Shown: positions 17,209 to 26,924, numbered from the stretch's first letter. The stretch: 64,000 nt of DNA from Aliiroseovarius zhejiangensis (GCF_014656375.1 NZ_BNCH01000002.1:62001-126000), one strand, 5' to 3'. Translations and numbers: made by a program. The notes: a model not told the origin generated them from the sequence alone.

Positions 17209-19959
17209 TTACGACTTGGCCAGGTTGCGCAGCACGTAGTGCAGCACGCCACCGTTTTCGACGTATTCAATCTCGACTTCCGTGTCGATCCGGCATTTCA
17301 GCTCGATTTCTTTAACGGTGCCGTCGGCATAGGTGATTTCGCACGGAACGTTCGACAGCGGTTTCAGATCACCCGCCAGGCCCTTGATCGACACGGTCTC
17401 ATCCCCGGTCAGGCCCAGTGTCTTGCGGGTGTCACCGCCGGTGAATTCGAACGGGATCACGCCCATGCCAACCAGGTTCGACCGGTGGATACGTTCAAAC
17501 GATTCGGCGATCACGGCCTTGACGCCCAAGAGGCTGGTGCCTTTGGCCGCCCAGTCACGTGACGACCCCGCGCCATATTGTTCGCCGCCAAAGACGACCA
17601 GCGGGGTGCCGGCTTCCTGATAGGCCATCGAGGCGTCATAGATCGACGTCTGCTTGCCATCGGGGCCTTTGGTGTAGCCGCCTTCGACGCCTTCCAGCAT
17701 CTCGTTCTTGATGCGAATGTTGGCAAACGTGCCGCGCATCATGATCTCGTGGTTGCCGCGGCGCGAACCGTAGGAGTTGAACTCGCGCGGGGCGACCTGG
17801 CGTTCGGTCAGATACTGACCGGCAGGCGAAGTTACCGGGAACGAGCCGGCGGGCGAAATGTGGTCGGTGGTGATCATGTCACCCAGAACCGCCAGCACCT
17901 TCGCGCCTTCGATGTCCGAGATCACGCCTGCATCCTTGGACATGCCCTGGAAATAGGGCGGGTTCTGGATATAGGTCGACGACGCGGGCCAGTCATAGGT
18001 TTCGGCGTCCGTCGTTTCGACCGATTGCCACTTCTCGTCGCCCTTGAACACGTCAGCATATTTCGACTGGAACGCGTCGCGGGTGACGGTTTGCTCCACC
18101 AGTTCCGCAACTTCTTGCGTGGTGGGCCAGATGTCTTTCAGATAGACATCGTTGCCGTCCTTGTCCTGTGCAATAGGGTCGTTGACCATATCGATGTTCA
18201 TGTCACCGGCCAGCGCATAGGCGACGACCAGCGGCGGCGATGCCAGATAGTTGGCGCGCACATCCGGCGAAATCCGCCCTTCGAAGTTGCGGTTGCCCGA
18301 CAGGACCGAGGTTGCGATCAGGTCGTTTTCGGCAATCGCTTCGGACAGTTCTTTCTGGATCGGGCCAGAGTTGCCGATACAGGTGGTGCAGCCATAACCG
18401 ACAAGGTTGAAGCCGACGGCGTCCAGATCTTCTTGCAGGCCAGCAGCCTCAAGATAGGCGGATACGACCTGCGAACCGGGGGCAAGCGAGGTTTTCACCC
18501 ACGGCTTGCGGTTCAGACCCAGCGCGCGGGCCTTGCGCGCCACAAGGCCGGCGCCGATCATCACATAGGGGTTCGACGTGTTGGTGCAGGAGGTGATCGA
18601 GGCGATCACCACCGACCCGTCACGGATCTTGTAATCCTCACCTTCCACAGCGGCCGTTTTGCGTGGGTCGGCGGGGGCTTTCGGAGCAGGACCCTCGGCT
18701 GCCATTTCGGCGGCGGCGGGTTCATCGTCAATGCCACGATACTCGTTCACCACGTCCAGAAAGGCTTTCGACGCCTGATCCAGCGGGGTGTAATCCTGCG
18801 GACGTTTCGGGCCGGAAATGGCAGGCACGATGGTGCCCATGTCCAACGACAGCGTGTCGGTATAGATCGGGGCATAATCCGCGTCGCGCCAGAAGCCGTT
18901 TTCCTTGGCATAGGCTTCGACCAGCGCAATGCGGTCCTCGTCGCGACCGGTGGTGCGCAGGTAGCGCAGGGTTTCATTGTCGATCGGGAAGAAGCCACAG
19001 GTGGCGCCGTATTCCGGTGCCATGTTGGCGATCGTGGCCCGGTCGGCCAGCGGCAGACGGTCCAGACCTTCGCCATAGAATTCGACGAACTTGCCGACCA
19101 CGCCTTTTTCGCGCAGCATTTCGACCACTTTCAGCACAAGGTCGGTGCCCGTGGTGCCTTCGACCATTTCGCCGGTCAGCTCGAAACCGACGACCTCGGG
19201 AATCAGCATTGAAATCGGTTGGCCCAGCATCGCGGCTTCGGCCTCGATCCCACCGACACCCCAGCCCAGAACGGCCAGGCCGTTGACCATGGTGGTGTGG
19301 CTGTCGGTGCCGACCAGCGTGTCGGGGTAAGCAACCTGCTCGCCGTTCTGATCCTCGTCTGTCCAGACGGTCTGGGCCAGATATTCCAGGTTCACCTGGT
19401 GACAGATGCCGGTGCCGGGGGGGACAACGCGGAAGTTGTTGAACGCCGACTGTCCCCATTTCAGGAAGGTGTAACGCTCAAGGTTGCGTTCATATTCGCG
19501 GTCGACGTTCATCTGGAACGCGCGCGGATTGCCAAATTCGTCGATCATGACCGAGTGGTCGATGACCAGATCAACCGGGTTCAGCGGGTTGATCATCTGG
19601 GCGTCGCCCCCCAGCGCCTTGATGCCATCGCGCATTGCGGCAAGGTCAACCACAGCGGGAACGCCAGTGAAGTCCTGCATCAGAACGCGGGCCGGTCGAT
19701 AGGCGATCTCACGCGGGTTCTTGCCGCCCTTGTCGGCCCATTCGCTGAACGCCTTGATGTCGTCCACGCTGACCGTGCGGCCGCCATCTTCAAACCGCAG
19801 CATGTTTTCCAGCACAACCTTCAGCGCGGCGGGCAGGCGCGAGAAGTTTCCAAGGCCGGCGGCCTCGGCAGCGGGGATCGAGTAATAGGCGACGGATGCA
19901 CCACCTGCCGTCAGCGACTTGCGCGTCTTGGCGGTGTCTGAACCTACGATAATGGTCAT
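17209..19959 (-). CDS. acnA: Aconitate hydratase A
   Basis: A TCA-cycle [4Fe-4S] enzyme interconverting citrate and isocitrate. The 916-residue protein begins MTIIVGSDTAKTRK. Cluster cysteines are visible in SITSCTNTSNP and YGCTTCIGNSG, and the swivel domain in YGAGSSRDWAAKG. A Pro/Ala/Glu-rich linker (about residues 412-440) precedes the cluster cysteines. The start at 19959 is chosen over a longer open frame, because the longer N-terminus is unlike the family. It is divergent from the DUF1223 gene across about 225 nt. Confidence 0.96.
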   Translation of the reverse strand: MTIIVGSDTAKTRKSLTAGGASVAYYSIPAAEAAGLGNFSRLPAALKVVLENMLRFEDGGRTVSVDDIKAFSEWADKGGKNPREIAYRPARVLMQDFTGVPAVVDLAAMRDGIKALGGDAQMINPLNPVDLVIDHSVMIDEFGNPRAFQMNVDREYERNLERYTFLKWGQSAFNNFRVVPPGTGICHQVNLEYLAQTVWTDEDQNGEQVAYPDTLVGTDSHTTMVNGLAVLGWGVGGIEAEAAMLGQPISMLIPEVVGFELTGEMVEGTTGTDLVLKVVEMLREKGVVGKFVEFYGEGLDRLPLADRATIANMAPEYGATCGFFPIDNETLRYLRTTGRDEDRIALVEAYAKENGFWRDADYAPIYTDTLSLDMGTIVPAISGPKRPQDYTPLDQASKAFLDVVNEYRGIDDEPAAAEMAAEGPAPKAPADPRKTAAVEGEDYKIRDGSVVIASITSCTNTSNPYVMIGAGLVARKARALGLNRKPWVKTSLAPGSQVVSAYLEAAGLQEDLDAVGFNLVGYGCTTCIGNSGPIQKELSEAIAENDLIATSVLSGNRNFEGRISPDVRANYLASPPLVVAYALAGDMNIDMVNDPIAQDKDGNDVYLKDIWPTTQEVAELVEQTVTRDAFQSKYADVFKGDEKWQSVETTDAETYDWPASSTYIQNPPYFQGMSKDAGVISDIEGAKVLAVLGDMITTDHISPAGSFPVTSPAGQYLTERQVAPREFNSYGSRRGNHEIMMRGTFANIRIKNEMLEGVEGGYTKGPDGKQTSIYDASMAYQEAGTPLVVFGGEQYGAGSSRDWAAKGTSLLGVKAVIAESFERIHRSNLVGMGVIPFEFTGGDTRKTLGLTGDETVSIKGLAGDLKPLSNVPCEITYADGTVKEIELKCRIDTEVEIEYVENGGVLHYVLRNLAKS

Positions 19960-20184
19960 GGATTGGCTCCCTTTTAGGTCAGGATACAGGGTTGGGCTGG
20001 CTTGCATTTGCCCTGAAAACGAGGGGCGGCGCAAGGGGATTCCGGGGTTTTGTATACGATTGCACACCAGAAATCGACCCCCTTCCGCCTTGAACGGCGA
20101 AAACTGTAACAAACCCCTCGCAAAACCTTGATTGGCGACACCCCAAGCGGCGCGTTATCTAGGGAAAGAGCCCAACGGAAAAGA

Positions 20185-20925
20185 ATGTTGATGAGAGCAG
20201 CCCTTCCCCTGATCCTGTTATGCGCCGTTTGGTTTGGTGCCGTTCCCGCCACCGCTGATGAGCGCCCGGTCACTGTGGTCGAGCTGTTCACCTCTCAAGG
20301 GTGTTCGTCCTGCCCGCCCGCAGACGCGTTGCTGGGCAAGCTGGGCGAGTACGAGGAAATCCTGCCACTGGCGCTGCATGTCGATTACTGGGATTACATC
20401 GGCTGGAAGGACACGTTTGCCCGGGCGGCGCATACCAAGCGGCAAAAGGCCTATGCCTACAGCTTTGGCACAAGATCCATCTATACCCCCCAGATGGTGA
20501 TAGGCGGGGTCGATCAGGCGGTTGGCAGTCACGCGGTCGAAGTGATGGACGTGATTCATCGGCACAAGGCCAAGCCGCAGCGCGTCGCGATCCGGACGAC
20601 GCAAGCCACGGATGGGGTGGCGCGCATCAGGATCGAACGTATGACGCATCGCGATCTTCCGGCCGAGATGCTGGTTCAGATCGTGCGATTTGTGCCGCGG
20701 GCGAAAGTAGATATCAGCCGGGGCGAGAATGCCGGGCTGTCGATCACATCCACAAATGTCGTCACGGATATTCAGGGCTTTGGCGTCTGGAACGGGATGG
20801 ACGCTGCCGAGTTCGACCTGCCCAATCCCATCGCCCCCGAGGGGCAGGCGGCGGCCATCATCCTGCAGGCGGCGCGCAAAGGCGGGTATCCCGGCGAGAT
20901 CCTGGCCGCGATCAAACTGGACTGA
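20185..20925 (+). CDS. DUF1223 secreted thioredoxin-like protein
   Basis: A 246-residue protein with an N-terminal signal peptide (hydrophobic core LPLILLCAVWFGAVPATA). The DUF1223 signature follows: VELFTSQGCSSCPPAD carries a CxxC pair at the position of a thioredoxin active site. Downstream YWDYIGWKDTFA and IYTPQMVIGG are also typical of the family. It is predicted periplasmic and may have a thiol redox role, but the function is not established. ATG 20185 and 20191 are both possible starts; CGGAAAAG lies just upstream. Confidence 0.85.
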   Translation: MLMRAALPLILLCAVWFGAVPATADERPVTVVELFTSQGCSSCPPADALLGKLGEYEEILPLALHVDYWDYIGWKDTFARAAHTKRQKAYAYSFGTRSIYTPQMVIGGVDQAVGSHAVEVMDVIHRHKAKPQRVAIRTTQATDGVARIRIERMTHRDLPAEMLVQIVRFVPRAKVDISRGENAGLSITSTNVVTDIQGFGVWNGMDAAEFDLPNPIAPEGQAAAIILQAARKGGYPGEILAAIKLD

Positions 20926-20950
20926 CCCTGACTGCGCGGCGTGTTTTGCC

Positions 20951-21841
20951 CTAGGTGCCTGTGTCGTCGTCGGGCAATTGCCAGCGGTTATGGATCCACA
21001 GGAACTGGTCCATGTTCTGGCGCACGCGGGCCTCGAACCGATCGTTGAATTCCTGCATCATGGTCTCGGCGTCGCTGTGGGCGATCGGCTCTTCCACCAC
21101 AACGTCGAAATCCAGACCGTTTTCCTTGCGGATGGCAAAGACCGGGATGAACAACGTGTCGTATTTCAGCGCCATTTCCGCCACTGCCAGCGTGGTCATC
21201 GCGGGTTGACCAAAAAAGCTGAGCTTTTCGCCCTGATCTTCGCGCTGGTCCAGAAGGATCGCCAGAAGCCCGCCCTTGCGCAAGTGTTTGACCATCTCGG
21301 CCATGCCGCGACGGGATTGTTCAAAAGCCTTGCCTTCGAACCCTTCCATTCGGGCCTTGTAGCTTTCGTTGAAATAGGCGTTGGACATCGGACGATACAG
21401 CGCGCCGGTATTGAACCCCGCCTGGATGGTCACCGCGCGCGCGGCGTCATAATTGCCGAAATGCCCGGAAATCGCGATGATCGGCCGCCCTTCGGCCTTG
21501 GCCTGTTCCAGCGCGGCCAATCCGGGGCCGGACAGTCTGGTGTCCGTCAGGCGGTCATAGAAGGTTTTGCCGGACCACATTTCGGCCAGGAAACGACCGG
21601 CATTGGTCAGGACGGCGCGCACCATCTGATCGACTTGCGCGGGTGGCATATCCGGGCAGGCCAGAGCCAGATTGTTGCGGATGCGCTTGTCATAGCCGGC
21701 AATCGGGCCGACCACATGCGCCGCCAGCCAGCCCACAGCGGGCAGACGCCAGCGATAGGGCAAAAGGCGCGGCAGGTTCAGAACGGCGGACAGTGCCAAA
21801 TGCGTCAGATAAGGGCCAATCCCCCGTTTTTCTTGCACCAT
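20951..21841 (-). CDS. LpxL/HtrB-type lipid acyltransferase
   Basis: A 296-residue membrane-associated acyltransferase of the lauroyl/lysophospholipid family. It probably adds secondary acyl chains to lipid A, or acylates another lipid. The HxxxxD catalytic motif is present as ISGHFGNYDAARA at about residues 126-138, followed by the substrate-binding segment YRPMSN and the later LLDQREDQGE. An N-terminal hydrophobic anchor is visible. It is convergent with the DUF1223 gene. The exact acceptor cannot be read from sequence. Confidence 0.8.
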   Translation of the reverse strand: MVQEKRGIGPYLTHLALSAVLNLPRLLPYRWRLPAVGWLAAHVVGPIAGYDKRIRNNLALACPDMPPAQVDQMVRAVLTNAGRFLAEMWSGKTFYDRLTDTRLSGPGLAALEQAKAEGRPIIAISGHFGNYDAARAVTIQAGFNTGALYRPMSNAYFNESYKARMEGFEGKAFEQSRRGMAEMVKHLRKGGLLAILLDQREDQGEKLSFFGQPAMTTLAVAEMALKYDTLFIPVFAIRKENGLDFDVVVEEPIAHSDAETMMQEFNDRFEARVRQNMDQFLWIHNRWQLPDDDTGT

Positions 21842-21967
21842 TCTGCCTGTCTCCTGGGGCGCGGCGTCGTGGATGCGCGCGCGCGGGGTCTATCCGGGCT
21901 CAGACATACAAGCGGGGACGCAGGCTCGCAAGCACTTGCAACTTTGATGCGCGCAAGAGGTGGCCGG

Positions 21968-23083
21968 TCAGTCGTCATCATCATCGGGGATCAGGGCGAT
22001 TTCCTGAGCAGCCTCAAGGGCGCGGATCTGCGCCACGATGGCAGACATCGCCGCCTCGCCGTCCTTGGGCTTCACCGGACCACGTTCCGCCATTTCCTCG
22101 CGGATTTGTTCGGACATGCGTTTGGAAATGGCGCCAAGGATGAAATCGGCGACTGTTACCAGATCGTCCGTGGCCGCCACCAGCGCCGTGACCAGCACCG
22201 CCTGATCCACATCCCGCGTGATTTTCGGGACATCGGTTGGTGTGATCCGCGCGGGGATGTCGGCGAATGTGAAGATCGCCTTGCGCACCGCCGTGGCAAA
22301 AGCAGTGTCATCCTGATCCAACCCGTCCAGCACATCGTCGCGCGTTGCTGCGGGCGAGGCATTCAGGATCGCGCCCACCCGTTCGACCGGTCCGTCATCA
22401 AAGGCCCGGGGCGGGCGCGCGCCCAGTTGATCGGCCAGGGACCGGCCGATCCGTTCCACCACATCCGGTGCAATCGCACCGGTTTGCGACACGGCATAAG
22501 CCACCTTGCGCGCGCGCGGTCCGGGCAGTTGCCCCAGCAGATCGGCCGCGACCGAGACTTTCAGTTTTGACAGCAGCACCGCCGCGATTTCCGTGCTTTC
22601 CGTTTCCAGAACCTCCAGCAAAAGCGCCGGATCCAGCGCCGCGATTGTGGCCCACGGGTCGCCGGTCAGCCGGACACCGGCCATTTTGCGCATCCGCGCT
22701 GCGGTTGACGGGCTGATCGCGCCATCCAGGATCGACAGGGTGGTTTCAATATCCCCGGGGAAGGCAAGGCCGATATCCTCGATCTCGTGCACAAATTCCT
22801 CGATCACCGATTTCAGGGTGGCGCGGTCGACATAGCGCAGGTCCGACATCTGGCGGATCAGCTCGGCTTGCAGCGACTCGGGCAGGTCCTGCAAGGACAG
22901 AACGGCCCCCTCCGCCAGCAATAGACGCACAATGATTGCGGCCTTCTGCTTGCGTGTCAAAATCCGCGTGACCGCCGCGGCGCGACCGGGCGGAGCCATG
23001 TCTTTCGAGGAAACAAAGTCAGTAGACGACAACGCCGCCTTCATCGGCACGATGTCGGTTTGGTCGGTATCCAATGCGGTCAA
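21968..23083 (-). CDS. fliG: Flagellar motor switch protein FliG (isolated)
   Basis: FliG sits on the cytoplasmic face of the flagellar MS ring and transmits stator torque. The 371-residue protein shows the armadillo-like N and middle domains and the conserved C-terminal torque helix region (ISKRMSEQIREEMAERGPVK). In the middle domain the EHPQ motif that contacts FliM reads as ETESTEIAAVLLSKL, so the His-Pro-Gln is missing. The N-terminal ~40 residues are an extra low-complexity extension. No other flagellar gene lies within this 64 kb, so it is separated from the main cluster. Confidence 0.85.
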   Translation of the reverse strand: MTALDTDQTDIVPMKAALSSTDFVSSKDMAPPGRAAAVTRILTRKQKAAIIVRLLLAEGAVLSLQDLPESLQAELIRQMSDLRYVDRATLKSVIEEFVHEIEDIGLAFPGDIETTLSILDGAISPSTAARMRKMAGVRLTGDPWATIAALDPALLLEVLETESTEIAAVLLSKLKVSVAADLLGQLPGPRARKVAYAVSQTGAIAPDVVERIGRSLADQLGARPPRAFDDGPVERVGAILNASPAATRDDVLDGLDQDDTAFATAVRKAIFTFADIPARITPTDVPKITRDVDQAVLVTALVAATDDLVTVADFILGAISKRMSEQIREEMAERGPVKPKDGEAAMSAIVAQIRALEAAQEIALIPDDDDD

Positions 23084-23155
23084 CGCGCGGCCTCTTCTTC
23101 TGGTTTGTGCCAGATTGCCACGGTCGGGTTAAGGCGGGCTTACCGCCACCGCGAT

Positions 23156-23317
23156 TTAGCTGGATACAGCGTCAACGCAGGATTGCGTGGCGTCGTCCCA
23201 GGTTTGACCTGCGTCACAGCTTGCCACCGTGTGCTTGCCCCGTTCGCAGCCCATCGCAACGGACAGTGTCGGCAATACGGTCAGCACAAGTGCGCAGAGT
23301 AGGGTCTTGAATTGCAT
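23156..23317 (-). CDS. Small secreted cysteine protein
   Basis: A 53-residue predicted secreted protein. A signal peptide (MQFKTLLCALVLTVLPTLSVA) is followed by about 32 residues with three Cys in the spacing C-x9-C-x12-C. The motif CDAGQTWDDATQSCV resembles the end of a peritrophin/CBM14-like chitin-binding fold, though this is only a pattern resemblance. GGAGG lies 6 nt before the ATG at 23315-23317. Downstream gene is fliG and upstream is purB, both on the same strand. Confidence 0.7.
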   Translation of the reverse strand: MQFKTLLCALVLTVLPTLSVAMGCERGKHTVASCDAGQTWDDATQSCVDAVSS

Positions 23318-23393
23318 TGGGGCCTCCTTTCGGACGCCCCATGATAGCATGAAACAGTGCGTTTCCCAAATTGCTTCGCGCGTTCACATTCTG

Positions 23394-24701
23394 TCAGCTA
23401 TCGCCGAACACGCGTTTGAAGATCGTATCGACATGCTTGGTGTGATAGCCCATGTCGAATTTCTCGTTGATCGCCTCCACGCCAAGCGCGTCGACCACGG
23501 CTTCGTCGGCCAACAGCAACTCGCGGAAATCAAGGCGTTCTTCCCAGACTTTGAGCGCATTGCGCTGCACCATGGCGTAGGCGTCTTCGCGGCTGACGCC
23601 AGCCTGCGTCAGGGCCAGCAACACACGCTGCGACATGACGAGGCCGGGGAACTTGTTCATGTTGTCCAGCATGTTGTCGGGGAAGATCAGCATTTTGTCG
23701 ATGACGCCGGCCAGACGGTGCAAGGCAAAGTCCAGCGTGACGGTTGCATCCGGGCCGATGCCGCGTTCGACCGAGGAATGCGAGATGTCGCGCTCATGCC
23801 ACAGCGCCACGTTCTCCATCGCCGGGATCACGGTCATGCGGACCAGACGGGCCAGGCCAGTCAGGTTCTCGGTCAGCACAGGGTTTTTCTTGTGCGGCAT
23901 GGCGGACGAGCCCTTTTGACCCATCGAGAAGAACTCGGCCCCTTCCAGAACCTCGGTGCGCTGCATGTGGCGGATTTCGACGGCGATGTTTTCGATCGAC
24001 GAGGCGATGACGCCCAATGTGGCGAAGAACATGGCATGGCGGTCACGCGGGATGACCTGCGTCGAGATCGGCTCGGGCCGCAGGCCCAGCTTCTCGCAGA
24101 CATGTTCTTCGACAGCAGGGTCGATATTGGCGAAGGTGCCAACGGCGCCGGAAATCGCGCCGGTCGCCACTTCCCAGCGGGCTTTTTCAAGACGGTTCTT
24201 GTTGCGGTCCATTTCGGCATAAAAACGCGCGAAGGTCAGGCCCATGGTGGTGGGTTCGGCGTGGATGCCGTGGCTGCGGCCCACGCGTACGGTGTCTTTG
24301 TGTTCAAAGGCGCGTTTCTTCAGGGCGGCCAGGACCTTGTCCATGCCCACCAGCAGCAGGTCGGCGGCGCGGACCAGTTGCACGTTCAGGCAGGTGTCAA
24401 GCACGTCGGACGAGGTCATGCCCTGATGCACGAAGCGGGCTTCTTCCGATCCCACGTGTTCAGCCAAGTGGGTCAGGAAGGCGATGACGTCGTGCTTGGT
24501 GACGGCTTCGATCTCGTCAATCCGCGCCACGTCAAACTCCACGTCCTTTGCTTTCCAGACCGCATCCGCATTTTCGCGCGGGATGACACCCAGATCGGCC
24601 ATCGCATCGCAGGCATGGGCTTCGATCTCGTACCAGATCTTGAACTTGGTTTCGGGGGACCAGATGGCGACCATGTCGGGGCGGGCATAGCGTGGGATCA
24701 T
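23394..24701 (-). CDS. purB: Adenylosuccinate lyase
   Basis: Catalyses two fumarate-releasing steps of purine synthesis (SAICAR to AICAR; adenylosuccinate to AMP). The 435-residue protein shows the superfamily signature GSSAMPHKKNPVLTEN and the catalytic-His segments GRSHGIHAEPTT and HQGMTSSDVLDT. The ATG at 24699-24701 gives the usual start MIPRYARPDM. A recurrent intergenic element lies just upstream. Confidence 0.96.
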   Translation of the reverse strand: MIPRYARPDMVAIWSPETKFKIWYEIEAHACDAMADLGVIPRENADAVWKAKDVEFDVARIDEIEAVTKHDVIAFLTHLAEHVGSEEARFVHQGMTSSDVLDTCLNVQLVRAADLLLVGMDKVLAALKKRAFEHKDTVRVGRSHGIHAEPTTMGLTFARFYAEMDRNKNRLEKARWEVATGAISGAVGTFANIDPAVEEHVCEKLGLRPEPISTQVIPRDRHAMFFATLGVIASSIENIAVEIRHMQRTEVLEGAEFFSMGQKGSSAMPHKKNPVLTENLTGLARLVRMTVIPAMENVALWHERDISHSSVERGIGPDATVTLDFALHRLAGVIDKMLIFPDNMLDNMNKFPGLVMSQRVLLALTQAGVSREDAYAMVQRNALKVWEERLDFRELLLADEAVVDALGVEAINEKFDMGYHTKHVDTIFKRVFGDS

Positions 24702-24787
24702 GCGGACAGGCTTTCCTGAATTGGTGGCAGTCGCCGCTTTCATAGACTGCTGCGCCGCAGCGAACAAGAGAAGGCTTTGGGGCGGGA

Positions 24788-24856
24788 AGGGGCCTTGCCC
24801 CTCTTGCCCCCGATGGGGGCAATTCACCCCAGGATATTTGAAGCCAGAAGAAGCAT
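24788..24856 (-). repeat. Copy 2 of recurrent 3'-UTR element
   Basis: On the minus strand, 6 nt after the FosA-like stop: CTTCTTCTGGC, TTCAAATATCCTGGGGTGAAT, hairpin GCCCCCATCGGGGGC and AGGGGCAAGGCCCC. The order and sequence closely match copy 1 at 7749-7821. Confidence 0.6.
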
Positions 24857-24859
24857 GGG

Positions 24860-25267
24860 TCAGTCGTGGAGGCGCACAGGTTTTTCTGGATGCGCGCGAT
24901 AATGTTCCAGGCGGGTGTCGAGGGTGCCCTGGTGCAGTTCCAGCTTGTGGCCGTCCGGGTCGAGGAAATAGACCGATGCGCCTTCGGATGTGTTGTTCTG
25001 CCAAAGTCGGGCTGTCTGGCGGATCCGGGTGGCGAGGGTGGGAAAATCGGCGGGAACGCAGGACAGGGCGATGTGGGAATAGTCGGTGCGCGGTGCGATG
25101 GGGTGCGCGGACAGGGTCAGGCAGAGCCAGAGTGCGCCCAGTTCGAGATAAGCCCCGCTGTCCCATTACGCACGCAATCGCCCGCCCAGAAGGTCAGTAT
25201 AGAAGGTAATCGCGCGCGGCAGATCCGTGACCGCAAGGGTGATGTGGTTCACGCCGGTGACGGTCAT
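24860..25267 (-). pseudogene. FosA-like glyoxalase gene with one premature stop
   Basis: A VOC-superfamily frame of 136 codons, the same length as P. aeruginosa FosA (135 residues). It is interrupted by a single TAA at codon 34 (25166-25168), where relatives have ARWDxGAYLELG. Beyond the stop the frame continues intact to 24860. The metal ligands are all present at family positions: His8, His65, Glu110 (context DPDGHKLELH). The potassium-loop SEG is kept, but the family Lys90 is Gln. No frameshift or other stop is seen, so the lesion is recent or a base-call error. It starts in a TGATG overlap with dnaB, so was presumably co-translated. Confidence 0.85.
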
Positions 25268-26766
25268 CAGAAGCCGCCGTCGGACCCTTGCTGCCATTTC
25301 TGGACGAGGTTGCCAAAGCGGGTGAACTGCGCTTCGAAGGACAGCTCGACCGTGCCGATCGGGCCGTGGCGCTGTTTGCCGATGATCACCTCGGCCTTGC
25401 CGTGCAGGTTCGACATTTCGTCCTGCCACGCCGCCATCTTGTCCAACTCGTGATCACCGGGTTTTTCGCGCTCCTTATAGTATTCTTCACGGAACACGAA
25501 CATGACCACATCGGCGTCCTGCTCGATCGAGCCGCTTTCGCGCAAGTCCGACAATTGCGGGCGCTTGTCGTCGCGGCTTTCCACCTGACGGCTGAGCTGC
25601 GACAGGGCGATGACGGGGATGTTCAACTCCTTGGCGATGGCCTTCATGCCCATCGAAATCTCGGCAATCTCGTTCACGCGGTTGTCCGCCGTGCCGCGGC
25701 AGAGTTGCAGATAGTCGATGATCAGAAGGTCCAGCCCGTGGGTCCGTTTCAGGCGCCGGGCGCGGGCGGCCAACTGGCTGATCGGCAGCGCGGGCGTGTC
25801 GTCGATGAAAAGCGGGCAGCTTTCCAGTTCCTTGGCAGCGTTGACGAAGCGGCGAAACTCGCCTTCATCCATGTCGCCTTGTCGGATCTTGTGGGACGAG
25901 ATTTCGGACGCCTCGGCCAGGATACGACCGGCAAGCTGTTCGGCGGACATTTCAAGCGAGAAGAACCCGACGACACCGCCGTCAATCGCGCCTTCGGTCC
26001 CGTCAGGCCGGGTGCCTTTCTTGTAGGCCTTGGCCACGTTGAACGCGATGTTGGTCGCCAGCGAGGTTTTCCCCATCGACGGGCGACCCGCAAGGATCAG
26101 AAGGTCGGACGGGTGCAGCCCGCCCAGCTTGGTGTCAAGATCGGCAAGGCCGGTCGACACACCGGCAAGACCGCCTTCACGTTGATAGGCGGCGTTGGCC
26201 ACTTGAACAGCGTCGGTTACGGCCTTGAGAAAGCTCTGAAACCCGGTGTCGGTCTGGCCCGCTTCGCCCAGTTTGTAAAGCGCCTGCTCGGCCTCAACGA
26301 TCTGCTCCTTGGGCTCGGACGAAATGTCGACCTTCTGCGCCTTGGTCGAGATGTCCTGACCCAGTTGGATCAACTGGCGCCGGATCGCCAGGTCATAGAT
26401 CATCTGTGCATAGTCACGCGCCGCGAAGCTTGAGATCGCCGCGCCCGCCAGCCGCGCCAGATAGGCGGGGCCGCCGAGTTCCTTCAGCCCTTCATCATCC
26501 TCCATGAATGCTTTCAGCGTCACGGGGCTGGCCAGCGCGTTCTTGGAAATGCGGCTGGCAGCGATTTCCCAGATACGCGCGTGCACGGGTTCATAGAAAT
26601 GACCGGCATTGATGATCGAGGCGACCCGGTCATAGACGTCGTTGTTGGTCAGGATCGCGCCCAGAAGCTGCTGTTCGGCTTCGATGTGATGCGGCAGGGC
26701 ATCCTGCACATCATTGCCCGCGCCCGTCGTGTTTGCGCCCTGAGGAATACTGCTGATCTCGTTCAT
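25267..26766 (-). CDS. dnaB: Replicative DNA helicase DnaB
   Basis: A hexameric 5'-3' helicase that unwinds DNA at the replication fork. The 499-residue protein has the N-terminal primase-binding domain (begins [24 protein letters not shown]) and a RecA-like domain. Walker A is [12 protein letters not shown], Walker [10 protein letters not shown], and the later [24 protein letters not shown] segment matches the family. No intein interrupts it. ATG 26766 is taken; a GTG one codon earlier is possible. A perfect DnaA box lies 78-86 nt upstream. Confidence 0.97.
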   Translation of the reverse strand: MNEISSIPQGANTTGAGNDVQDALPHHIEAEQQLLGAILTNNDVYDRVASIINAGHFYEPVHARIWEIAASRISKNALASPVTLKAFMEDDEGLKELGGPAYLARLAGAAISSFAARDYAQMIYDLAIRRQLIQLGQDISTKAQKVDISSEPKEQIVEAEQALYKLGEAGQTDTGFQSFLKAVTDAVQVANAAYQREGGLAGVSTGLADLDTKLGGLHPSDLLILAGRPSMGKTSLATNIAFNVAKAYKKGTRPDGTEGAIDGGVVGFFSLEMSAEQLAGRILAEASEISSHKIRQGDMDEGEFRRFVNAAKELESCPLFIDDTPALPISQLAARARRLKRTHGLDLLIIDYLQLCRGTADNRVNEIAEISMGMKAIAKELNIPVIALSQLSRQVESRDDKRPQLSDLRESGSIEQDADVVMFVFREEYYKEREKPGDHELDKMAAWQDEMSNLHGKAEVIIGKQRHGPIGTVELSFEAQFTRFGNLVQKWQQGSDGGF

Positions 26767-26843
26767 CACTGCCTGCCCCTTTTGCGGGGATGTTTAGCGC
26801 CTTGGGGTGGCCCAAGGCAAAATGTATGTTTTTGTGACTATCG

Positions 26844-26852
26844 TGTGGATAA
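26844..26852 (-). promoter_or_regulatory. DnaA box upstream of dnaB
   Basis: TGTGGATAA on the + strand is TTATCCACA on the dnaB strand, the perfect consensus DnaA box. It lies in the 155-nt dnaB-pyrE gap, about 80 nt upstream of the dnaB start. Confidence 0.6.
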
Positions 26853-26863
26853 GTCGAAAACAC

Positions 26864-26895
26864 GCGGGATCCTACCAGATTTGGTGGGATCCCGC
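26864..26895 (-). terminator. Terminator of the pyrC-pyrE unit
   Basis: A 14-bp stem (GCGGGATCCCACCA / TGGTAGGATCCCGC read on minus, one G-U pair) with a 4-nt loop, followed by GTGTTTTCG. It begins 29 nt after the pyrE stop and separates pyrE from dnaB. Confidence 0.75.
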
Positions 26896-26924
26896 AAAAT
26901 GGTACCTATAGGTGGTGGAGTGCG

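Noticed and set aside
25166-25168. TAA in the FosA-like gene as recoding (selenocysteine or pyrrolysine)
   Set aside because: TAA is not used for known recoding of that kind, and no SECIS-like hairpin stands out.
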